DNA from: Proteles cristata cristata
Lineage: Eukaryota; Chordata; Mammalia; Carnivora; Hyaenidae
DNA length: 64,000 bases
NCBI GenBank assembly: GCA_017311185.1
Contig: JAESUZ010003883.1
Span: forward strand, 1,631,501-1,695,500
Direction: 5' to 3'
Under the pieces are notes generated by a model. It was not told where the DNA came from and searched no databases. It saw nothing but the letters and a program-made list of their open reading frames with translations. The translations under genes and the position numbers were made by a program. Shown piece after piece: positions 36,381-46,288 of this stretch; the stretch's first letter is position 1; every line of letters starts with the position of its first letter.

Positions 36381-37007
36381 TGTAATGCCCAGATCGCAAT
36401 CTCCCCAAAATCCCAAAACCACCAAGGAGTCCGAGTCACATATGCAAAAGCAAAGGGCTTTATTCGGGCTTAAGCTCAGGCTCCCAGACCTCACCAACGC
36501 AGTGGATCCGTGCTGAGAACCCCGAGCAAAGGCAGAGTAAGGTTTTTATGGGGTTTGAGACGGGGGAGTTACAGAAGTTGTGTCATGGAAACAGTGATCC
36601 AATCATAATTATTCAACATTATTGACAGTGGGTTTAACCATACACATTGTCTAGAGTATTCATTACTTTTGGTGGGATCCAATTACAACATTTAGAGTGC
36701 CTTTAAATTCAACCAATCACAGAGCGAGCCTAGGGTCTTGTTCAGCGAATAAAGGGTTAACTTTAACATTAGGTAACAGTGTCTTATCTATAGTTTCTAT
36801 CTGCAGGCCTCTCCCTTAGTAATGTGGAGGGTGGTCGCTGGCCTTTCCTGATTGGGTGTTGCAAGGGTGGTTACTCCTGCCTTGGACAATGTGTAACTAC
36901 CTGATAGTTTGGGGGAAGCTGGAACTTAGGCCTTCTAGTTTAGAGGGGAAACTTAAAGCCTGTCATGGAGTCAGTTTGGTTTAGACATTTAGACTTGTGT
37001 CCTTACA
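36381..37007 (-). mobile_element. Solo LTR, probable class I (gamma-like) ERV
   Basis: On the minus strand the element starts TGTAAGGACACAAGTC and ends GATCTGGGCATTACA, giving TGTAA/TTACA inverted termini, 627 bp long. ATAG flanks it on both sides (36377-36380 and 37008-37011), a 4-bp target duplication of the kind made by gammaretrovirus-like elements. The minus strand carries AATAAA in GCCCGAATAAAGCCCTTTGC, about 90 bp before its 3' end, and CCAAT-like motifs lie upstream of that. No gag, pol or env is present, so it is a recombined solo LTR, an old inactive copy. Confidence 0.85.
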
Positions 37008-37042
37008 ATAGAGAGAGGGAGAATGACTGATTGAGAAACTGA

Positions 37043-37587
37043 TGAGGTTTGGGAGTGATGGTGGGGTTCATAGGCTGATGGCTAAGAAAGAATTATTGAA
37101 GACATCTTTGGTGCAAAAAGGTGATTTTATTAAAGCAAAGGGACAGGACCCATTGGCAGAAAGAGATGCACTGGGGTTGTGAAGAATGACTGGTTATATA
37201 CCATGAACTTGGGAGAGGTAAAGTCAAAAGGGAAGTTTCTAAAGAGATTTTCATATGCTAAAGACTCAGACTACTGGAGGCCTAGCTATTCTTAAACTAA
37301 GGTTGTTTTTCCCTCTAGCAAAGCATTAACTTTAAGACAATAGGGAGTTCCTGGACTTTTGGCTCTTGATGGGATTGCCTTCTTGTTGTAAACTGGTGGA
37401 GAGTCTTATCAAGTTAACCATTTTTTAAAAAAGTTTTGTGCCCTTTCCTGCTTAGGGGTACTTGGGAATGTCCAAGGAATATCATCTGTGTCCCATTCTG
37501 GCAGGGGGTGCTGAGAGGGGTTGGAAGGGGGGGGGTGTCCATGCTAGCTTGTACTTTGCCCTCAGCCTGCCTTATGCTCCCTCATCA
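37043..37587 (-). mobile_element. LTR-like element, copy 1 (shorter)
   Basis: Begins TGAGGTTTGGGAGTGATGG and ends CTCCCTCATCA. It is homologous over most of its length to the block at 37725-38445: both contain AAGAAAGAATT, then GTGCAAAAAGGTGATT, GACTGGTTATATAC, and a CTTTGCCCTC...CTCCCTCATCA end. The minus strand has TAATAAAATCACC near its 3' end, a likely polyadenylation signal. It lacks an internal stretch present in copy 2. I cannot name the family. Confidence 0.65.
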
Positions 37588-37724
37588 ATGCCACCATGTA
37601 TTAAAAGACCAAGTTATTTTTCTTGTATCTGCCATGTGGTTTCTGAAACTCTTCCCTACCCCCACCCCAAGCATGTGAACATATCAAATGCTGATGAGAC
37701 AGTCTAAATTAATAGTGAAAAATA

Positions 37725-38445
37725 TGAGGTTTTGGAATGGTGGGGGCGGGGGGGGGGTTGGAGCTGACAACCAAGAAAGAATTCTTGAAGACATCTTTTG
37801 TGCAAAAAGGTGATTCTGTTAAAGCATGGGGACAGGACTCATGGGCAGAAAGAGCTGCACTGAGGTTGTGAGTAGTGACTGGTTATATACTATGGAGTTG
37901 GGAGACGGAAAGTCACAAGGGAGGCCTCCAGAGGGACGTTGATATGCTAAAGAGAACTCCTAAAATAACTTGAGGCCTTGCTATTGCCAACTAAGGCTGG
38001 TTTTCCTCCAGTAAGGAATTACCATTAGGACTGCAGGGGGTTCCTAGAGAAATGTCATACTCTGTATTTGACTCAAGTATTTGTCAATGGCTGCAGATTA
38101 TAAGGAAATTTCATTGTATCTGCCATTTCCTTCTTGCCTTTGTTCCCCATATCCCTAGGAAGGGGAGGATGATATTAGGGGCTCCAAGAAGCTGAGTCTA
38201 TAGCTTTCTGTAGATTAGGTTATTGATAAGATTGCCTTTTTCTTATAATTTACCAAGATAATTTAAACTGATGGAGACTCATGCCCTGCATGACTGTGAT
38301 CTCTATAGTTAACCATTTGTTTTCTTTCCTTTCTTTTATCCTTGGGCAGCTAGGACCGCCTAACGAATATTATACATATTCCACCTACGTGGGGAGGTAT
38401 GCGAGCTTATACTTTGCCCTCGGTTTGCTTAATGCTCCCTCATCA
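37725..38445 (-). mobile_element. LTR-like element, copy 2 (longer)
   Basis: Starts TGAGGTTTTGGAATGGTGGG with a G-rich run at 37741-37758 and ends CTCCCTCATCA at 38445. It shares the copy-1 landmarks in the same order and orientation and has an extra central block (about 38050-38330, including AGGAAGGGGAGGATGATATT). A 137-bp spacer separates the copies. No open reading frame of retroviral type lies between them. Direct flanking repeats were not found. Confidence 0.65.
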
Positions 38446-38454
38446 AAGAATACA

Positions 38455-38650
38455 GACTTTAGTATCAGACAACACTGGATTCGAATTTCAGTCTTTCTCA
38501 TGAGCTTGTAAACTAGGGGAATTTATCTACTCTGTTCTCAAGTTGCGGTTCTCCCATTTGTACAATGGCAATAACAATGCCAGAGTATCCCAAGAACTAA
38601 GTGGAATGATGAGTATAAAGTGATAAGGGTATCACAGGGCTCATGCAATT
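38455..38650 (+). mobile_element. MIR SINE
   Basis: GACAACACTGGATTCGAATT, then TCTCCCATTTGTACAATGGC and ATCACAGGGCTCATGC, in MIR order. Confidence 0.7.
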
Positions 38651-38727
38651 TTTTCAGTATTGTTGGTATTTTTTATTTGCTTCCTCACTTAGCCTGAAAT
38701 ATGCTTTCAGTTTAAAAAAATTCTTAA

Positions 38728-38964
38728 TGGGGCACCTGGGTGGCTTAGTCAGTTAAGCGTCTGACTTTCGCTTGGGTCATGATCTCGCAGTTCGTGGGTT
38801 CGAGCCCCGCGTCGGGCTGTGTGCTGACTGCCAGCTCAGAGCCTGGAGCCTGTTTCAGTCTGTGACTCCCTCTCTCTGACCCTCCCTGCTCACGCTGTCT
38901 CTCTCTCTCCTAGAAATAAAAACATTAAAAAAAATAATAATAATAAATAAGAAAATAAAAAAAG
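38728..38964 (+). mobile_element. SINEC, young subfamily
   Basis: Near-consensus copy GGGGCACCTGGGTGGCTTAG with the CTGACTGCCAGCTCAG variant and a CTCCTAGAAATAAAAACATT tail followed by (AATA)n. TTCTTAA duplicates at 38721-38727 and 38965-38971, extended by A-runs. Confidence 0.95.
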
Positions 38965-39374
38965 TTCTTAAGACTCTGAACGTCCTTTATTCTACTAATT
39001 CTTTCTTGCCTAAGTGTCTCAGGCTAGTTCTGTCTCTACTCCATTTTTTATTCTCCAACCACTGAAATTGGGCTTCTTTTTTTGACTTCTCCAAAGAAAC
39101 TGCTTTTCAAAAGTTATCATGATCTCCTACTTAACAAATGATGGATGTTTTCACGTTCATCTCTCTGTACCCATTACCTACGTTAGAATCCACTGGCAAC
39201 TTATTCCTTGAAACCCACTCCTCTTTTCATTTCTCCAGCAGTGTCTTTTCGTGATTCTCTTCTGACCTCTCTACTCCTTCTACCTCCTTTGCTGAAGTCT
39301 TTTCTTCCAGAATTCCATCTCTAACTCTATACTTTACCCCTAAATGCTTTCATTTATTTTCCTTTTTTTGAAAA

Positions 39375-39590
39375 AATGTTTTTAATGTTTATTTAGTTTT
39401 TGAGAGAGAGAGAGACAGAGTGCAGTTTGGGGAGGGGCAAATAGAGAGGGAGACAGAATCTGAAGCAAGCTCCAGGCTCTGAGCTGTCAGCATACAGCCG
39501 GATGTGGGGGTTGAACTCACAAACCCCAAGATGATGGATGACCTGAGCCGAAGTCAGACGCTTAACTGACTGAGTCATCCCGGCGCCCCT
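39375..39590 (-). mobile_element. SINEC, minus strand
   Basis: The reverse complement starts GGGGCGCCGGGATGACTCAG. It carries a small local duplication: GATGATGGATGACC stands where the consensus has GATCATGACC. TTTTTGAAAA occurs at 39365-39374 and 39594-39603. Confidence 0.92.
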
Positions 39591-39784
39591 TTATTTTTGA
39601 AAATTCTCAACAAATTTTTGTTTCCAACCCTGGCCTCTCCCTCATACTTTAGACTGATTCATCAAACAAATGTTGAAATATTATATATTTAATGACAAGA
39701 AGTTAGAAAATGTAGAAAACAAGAATTAACAGCAAAATCATTCATAATTCCTCCATCAAAAACGTAATGAAATATTTTAGTGTC

Positions 39785-39925
39785 TGTCACTTTCTAGCTA
39801 AACTAAACTAAGTTACTTTACCCATAATAATAGAGATAATTATGATTCTAAACTCAGAAAACTATTGGGCATAAATATACAAACAGCACTTGAAAAGTGC
39901 CCAGCATATAGTAAGTTATATACAG
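39785..39925 (+). mobile_element. MIR fragment
   Basis: Weak match: TTACTTTACCCATAATAATA, then CAGCACTTGAAAAGTGCCCA and GCATATAGTAAGTTATATAC, the MIR 3' half. Confidence 0.5.
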
Positions 39926-40004
39926 GTGTTTTCTGCTATGATTACTATTATGAGTATTTTTCAAATTTTAAACCACACACTGCTTTGGGCAGAAAATGTA
40001 TATG

Positions 40005-40275
40005 TTGAAGCTTCCTCCACAGTATGATAGCATTTTTAGTTGAGGCCTTTGAGAGTAAGTTGGTCATGAGAGTGGAGCCCTTAAAAGAACAGATACAATA
40101 ATGATCTCTCTAGTCTCTGCCATGTGACGTGAGGCAACCAAGCCCCTCATTAGACATTGGATGTGCTGGCACCTTGATCTTGGACTTCCTAACCTTCAGA
40201 ACTATGTGAAATAAGTATTTTTTTTAAGCCACTTAGTTCATGGTAATTCATTATAATAACCTTAATTAACATGTA
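40005..40275 (+). mobile_element. MaLR (MST/MLT1-type) LTR fragment
   Basis: TGTTGAAGCTTCCTCCACAG, GGCACCTTGATCTTGGACTT, and TATTTTTTTTAAGCCACTTA follow the order of an MST/MLT1 LTR in sense orientation, ending near 40275. Diverged and missing part of the middle. Confidence 0.75.
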
Positions 40276-41284
40276 CACATTCATGGATACTTTTGTGCAT
40301 TTTCTTCTGACTTAGCATTATATGCATGAATATTTTTACTATAAATAAATAGTTTTTGTACAGCATACGTGATCAATAGCTTTTTGTTTTATTTTTTATT
40401 TTTTTCCAGCTGCCTGATGAATTATCTTTACATTTGCTTCAAATTTCCATTAACTCGTCTAGGCTTGTATCTAATTCCCAACATGCCCACTGAAATTCAG
40501 CATTGTTATTTCTCATTCACTGAAATGTATTGAAGGCACATTAAAACAATGCTTTTAAAGTGATATTTTTAATCTTCCTAGAACACTAACATAAACAAAC
40601 CAATGCCAAACTTAAAAATGTTATTCTTGGCTTAAGAAAATGACCTGGGGCCCAGCTCTGAGCAGATAGAATGGTACCAGGGCAGTGAGACACCTGACTC
40701 AATGCGCTGTATAGTAGTTGATCATCCAGATACACTTAAAAGCAAAACAAAACAGAACAAAACAAAACAATCCACAGTTTTGTTTTCAAGTTCTCACTGG
40801 AGAAGTTTATGAACATTCTTTTAGGTACAAACTTGTGGATATTTATGATTACCCTCTTAGATGTAAAATTACCAGAAGAAATAATATGAAAGTATGAAGA
40901 CATTTGCCTTCCTACTGTGAATTTGTTTACTTGAAAAGCTGTTGCAACTTTAACTCACATAAGCAGTGTACAAGAAAGCCTGTTTCTTCACATGCTTGTT
41001 GGTAATCATTAACATTCTTTATCATCTTTGTCAATCTGATGACCAAAAAATAAGATTATCCACCTTCTTTTAATTTGTATTTTTTGAAGGTGTGTTAAGA
41101 GAACAAAACTAAATAATTCATCCTCAGTGTTTGCTATTGGACTTTGTCCCTTTAAAATTTAGTCTTTAAAGATTATGATGATTTTAATGATTGCAATTTC
41201 TTCCAATAAATATAATTCCCCTTTTATCTGATTATATGAGTCACAGTCATGCAGAAAAAAAAGAAAATACGCATTTTTATGCTT
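40276..41284. other. Intron, unassigned, with (AAAAC)n
   Basis: Ordinary AT-rich intron with an AAAAC/AACAA short repeat at about 40741-40772. No exon found. Confidence 0.45.
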
Positions 41285-41501
41285 TCTTTTATTAAAATTT
41301 TTTTTACAAATAGTTTATTGTCAAATTAGTTTCCACATAACACCCAGTGCTCATCCCCACATGTGTCCTCCTCCATGCCCATCCCTCCTCCCCCCCACAT
41401 CCATCAGTCCTCAGTTTTTGTCAGCATTCAAGAGTCTCTCATGGTTTGCCTCTCTCCCTTTCCCCCACCATTTCCGCCTTCTTCTCCCCCTTGGTCCTCT
41501 G

Positions 41502-44500
41502 TTAAGTTCCTCCTAATCCTCCTATACGTGCAAACATATGATATTTGTCTTTCTCTGCCTGACTTATTTCGCTCAGCATAACACCCTCAAGGTCCATCCA
41601 TGTTGCTACACATGGCCAGATTTCATTGTTTCTCATTGCCATGTAGTATTCCATGGTATAGATAAACCACATCTTCTTGATCCATTCATCTGTTGATGGA
41701 CACTTAGGCTCTTTCCATGTTTTAGCTATTGTGGAGAGTGCTGCTATGAACATTGGGGTACATGTGCTCCTATGCATCAGCATTTCTGTATCCCTTGGGT
41801 AAATTCCTAGCAGTGCTATTGCTGGGTCCTAGGGGAGTTCTATTGTTAGTTTCCTTAGGAACCTCCACACTGTTTTCCAGAGGGGCTGCACCAGTTTACA
41901 TTCCCAACAACAGTGTAGGAGGGTGCCCGTTTCTCCACATCCTCGCCAGCATCTAGAGTTCTCTGATTTGCTCACTTTAGCCACTCTGACTGGCGTGAGG
42001 TGATATCTCAGTGTGGTTTTGATTTGTATTTCCCTGATGAGGAGGGATGCTGAGCATCGTTTCATGTGTCTGTTGGCTATCTGGATGTCCTCTTTGGAGA
42101 AGTGTCTGTTCATATCTTCTGCCCATTTCTTCACTGGGTTGTTTGTTTTTCGGTGTGGAGTTTGGTGAGTTCCTTATAGATTCTGGATATTAACCCTTTA
42201 TCTGATATGTCATTTGCAACTATCTTTTCCCATTCCGTTGGTTGCCTATTAATTTTCTGGGTTGTTTCCTTGGCTGTGCAGAAGCTTTTAATCTTGATGA
42301 GATCCCAACAGTTTATTTTTGCTCTTGATTCCCTTGCTTTTGGGGATGTGTCAAGTAAGAAGTTGCTGCGGTGGAGGTCAAGGAGGTTGTTTCCTGCTTT
42401 CTCCTCTAGGGTGTTGATAGTTTCCTGTCTCACGTTCAGGTCCTTTATCCATTTTGAGTTTATTTTTGTGCATGGTGTGAGAAAATGATCTAGATTCATT
42501 CTTCTGCATGTTGCTGTCTTTCTCCCAACACCATCTGTTAAAAAGGCTGTCTTTCTTCCATTGGATATTCTTTCCTGCTTTGTCAAAGATTAGTTGGCTG
42601 TATACTTTTGGGACAACTTCTGAGTTCTCGATTCGGTTCCATTGGTCTATGTGTCTGTTTTTGTGCCAATACCATACTGTCTTGATGATGACAGCTTTGT
42701 AGTAGAGGCTAAAGTCTGGAATGGTGATCCCTCCCGTTTTGGTTTCATTTTTCAGGATTACTTTGGCTATTCGGGGTCTTTTGTGGTTCCATACAAATTT
42801 TTGGATAGTTTGTTCTAGTTTTGAGAAGTATGCTGGTGCAATTTTGATTGGAATTGCATTGAATGTGTAGAGTCCCTTAGGTAGTAATGACATCTTAACT
42901 GTACTTATTCTTCCTATCCATGAGCATGGAATGTTTTTCCATTTCTTTGTGTCTTCTTCAATTTCCTTCATAAGTTTTCTATAGTTTTCCTCATACAGAT
43001 CTCTTGTATCCTTGGTTAGGTTTATTCTGAGGTATTTTATGGTTTTTTGTGCAATTGTGAATGGGATCAGTTTCTTGATTTCTCTTTCTGTTGCTTCATT
43101 GTTGGTGTATAAAAATCCAACCGATTTCTCTACGTTGATTTTTGTACCCTGCAACTTGGCTGAATTCTTGGATCAGTTCTAGTAGGCTTCTGGTGGAGTC
43201 TGTCGGGTTTTCTATGTAGAATATCATGTCATCTGCGAAGAGTGAAAGTTTGACTTCCTCTTTGCCATTTCTGATGCCTTTGATTTCCTTTTGGTGTCTG
43301 ATGGCTGATACTAGGACTTCCAGCACTGTGTGAAACAACAGTGGTGAGAGTGGACATCCCTGTCTTGTTCCTGATCTCAGGGGGAAAGCTCTGAGTTTTT
43401 CCCCATTGAGGATGATGTTAGCTGAAGGCTTCTCATAGATGGCTTTGATGATGTTTAAGGAGGTTCCTTCTATCCCGACTTTATCTAGAGTCTTTATTAA
43501 GAAGGGATGCTGTATTTTGTCAAATGCTTTTTCTGCATCTATTGACAGGATCATATGGTTTTTATCTTTTATTGATATGATGGATCACATTGATTGATTT
43601 GCAAATGTTGAACCAGCCCTGTAACCCAGGAATGAATCCCACTTGATCTTGGTGGATGATTCTTTTGATATGCTGCTGGATTCGATTTGCAAGGATCTTG
43701 TTGAGAATTTTTGCATCCATATTCATCAAGGATATTGGCCTGTAGTTCTCTTTTTTTGCTGGATCTCTGTCTGGCTTGGGAATCAGTGTGATGCTGGCTT
43801 CATAAAATGAGTCCGGGAGTTTTCCTTCGCTTTCTATTTTTTGGAATAGCTTGAGAAGAATTGGAATTAATTCTGTTTTAAATGTCTGGTAGAATTCCCC
43901 AGGGAAACCATCAGGTCCAGGGCTCTTATTTGTTGGGAGATTTTTGATCACCGATTCAATTTCTTCACTCGTTATGGGAATGTTCAGGTTTTCTATTTCT
44001 TCCCGTGTGAATTTTGGTAGTGAGTGTGTGTTTAGGATTTTGTCCATTTCTTCGAAGTTGTCCAATTTGTTGGCATATAATTTTTCATAGTATTCCCTGA
44101 TAATTGCTTGTATTTCTGAGGGGTTGGTTGTAATAAGTCCATTTTCATTCATAATTTTGTCTATTTGGGTGCTCTCTCTTTTCTTTTGGATAAGTCTGGC
44201 TAGAGGTTTGTCAATTTTGTTTACTTTTTCAAAAAACCAACTCTTGGTTTCATGGATCTGTTCACATGTTTCTTTGGTCTCTATGTTGTTTATTTCTGCT
44301 CTAATTTTTACTATTTCTCTTCTTCTACTGGGTTTAGGGTGTTCTTGTTGCTCTGCCTCTAGTTCCTTTAGGTGAGCTGTTAGATTTTGCACTTGCGCTT
44401 TTTCTAATCTCTTGAAATAGGCCTGGAGAGCAATGTACTTTCCTCTTAGGACTGCCTTTGCCGCATCCCATAGATTTTGAATTGTTGTGTTTTCATTTTC

Positions 44501-45349
44501 ATTTGTTTCCATATATTTTTTAATTTCATCTCTAATTGCCTGATTGGCCCATTCATTCTTTAGAAGGGTGTTCTTTAACCTCCATGTTTTTGGAAGTTTT
44601 CCAGACTTCTTCCTGTAATTGATTTCAAGTTTCAAAGCATTGTGATCTGACAGTATGCATGGTATGATCTCTACTCTTTTATATTTATTGAGGGCTGCTT
44701 TCTGTCCCAGTATGTGACCTATCTTGGAGAATGTGCCATGCGCACTTGAGAAGAAAGTAAATTCCCTGGCCTCAGGATGTAAAGTTCTAAATATATCCGT
44801 CAGGTCCATCTGGTCCAATGTATCTTTCAAGTCCATTATTTCTTTAGCGATTTTCTGTCTGGTTGACCTATCCATTGCTGTAAGCGGAGTATTAAAGTCC
44901 CCTGCTATTAGCACATTCTTATCTATAAGCTTGTTTCTGTTTGTGATTAATTGTTTTAGATATTTAGGTGCTCCCATATTCGGTGCGTAGACATTTATGA
45001 TTGTTAGTTCTTCCTGATGGATGGACCCTGTAATTATTATGTAGTGCCCTTCTTCATCTCTTGTGATTGTCTTTAATGTAAAGTCCAGTTTGTCTGATAT
45101 AAGTATCGCTACTCCGGCTTTCTTTTGATTTCCTGTAGCATGATATATTTTTCTCCATCCCCTTACTTTTAATCTGAAGGTATCTTCCCATCTAAAATGA
45201 GTTTCTTGTAGACAGCATATAGATGGATTTTGTTTTTTAGTCCATTCTGCTACCCTATGTCTTTTGATTGGAGCATTCAGCCCATTGACATTCAGTGTTA
45301 TTATTGAAATATGTGGGTTTAGAGTCTTTGTATCTTTTGTAGGGTTCAT
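41502..45349 (-). pseudogene. L1 ORF2 (endonuclease/reverse transcriptase), disrupted
   Basis: Begins at an ATG at 45349. The first uninterrupted part (43562-45349, 595 residues) holds the APE-like endonuclease, with QETH at residues 48-51, AGDFN at 149-153 and LSDH at 233-236, and the N-terminal part of the reverse transcriptase. At residue 211 glycine stands where the catalytic aspartate of the KIDHILG motif is expected. The frame then shifts near 43560; the next part (43096-43554) carries [11 protein letters not shown] and the polymerase FADD box at 43228-43239. Further frame changes fall near 43150, 42480-42580 and 42130, and an in-frame TAG lies at 41829-41831. The C-terminal cysteine motif CX3CX7HX4C is readable at about 41900-41955. 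The product would be non-functional. Confidence 0.95.
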
Positions 45350-45395
45350 GTTTGTGGTGGTGTCTCTGGAATCTTTGCTCCTTGCAACCTTTCCT

Positions 45396-46288
45396 TCAGA
45401 GCATCCCCCTCAGGATTTCTTGTAGGGCTGGCTTCGTGGTGACAAATTCTTTCAATTTCTGTTTATTTGGAAAGGTTTTTATCTCTCCTTCTATTTTGAA
45501 TGACAGGTTTGCTGGATAGAGGATTCTTGGCTGCATATTTTTACTGTTCATCACATTGAAGATCTCCTGCCATTCCTTTCTGGCCTGCCAAGTTTCAGTA
45601 GATAGGTCTGTCACCACTCTGATAGGTTTCCCTTTGTACGTGAGGGCCCTTTTCTCTCTAGCTGCTTTCAAAATTCTCTCTTTGTCCTTGTATTTTGCCA
45701 TTTTTACTATGATTTGTCGTGCAGAAGATCGATTCAAGTTACATCTGAGGGGAGTCCTCTGAGCCTCTTGTATTTCCACATTTACTTCCTTCCCCAGGTC
45801 GGGGAAGTTCTCTGCTATAATTTGTTCCAGGACTCCTTCAGCACCTTTCCCTCTCTCTTCCTCTTCTGGGATTCCTATGATACAGATATTGTTGCATTTG
45901 ACTGTATCGCTGAGCTCTCGAATTCTTCTTTCCTGTTCCTGGATCAGTTTGTCTCTTTTTTTGCCAGCTTCTTGTTTTTCTATAATGGTGTCTTCTAAAT
46001 CACTTATTCTCCTTTCTGCCTCTTCAAGCCGTGTATTGGAGGCCTCTAATTTATTATGGATCTCATTTATCGCATTTTTTAATTCTTAATGCCTATTTTT
46101 ATTTTCCATTCTGTCTGTAGCCATAGTTTCTTTGATGTCCCCTATGTTTTTTCAAGCCCTGCTATTAATTTTACCATTATTATTCTAAAATCTTGTTCAC
46201 TTATGCTGCTGATATCTGTTTTGAGCAGTTCATTAGCTGTCATTTCTTCTTGGAGTTTCTTTGGAGGAGAGCTCTTTTGTTTCGTCAT
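45396..46288 (-). pseudogene. L1 ORF1 (RNA-binding chaperone), disrupted
   Basis: Starts at an ATG at 46288 (MTKQKSSPPKKLQEE). A frame change with a TAG at codon 49 (46142-46144) and a TAA at 46086-46088 split it. From 46085 to 45396 it is open and encodes a charged coiled-coil region (EEAERRISDLE-type heptads) followed by the RNA-recognition and C-terminal domains of L1 ORF1p (for example SARQIIVKMAKYKDKERILK). The intact family protein forms trimers that coat L1 RNA; this copy cannot be translated whole. Confidence 0.92.

Noticed and set aside
37043..38445. A provirus with two LTRs
   Set aside because: Only 137 bp without retroviral coding content separate the copies, and no target duplication was found, so an intact or recent provirus is not supported.
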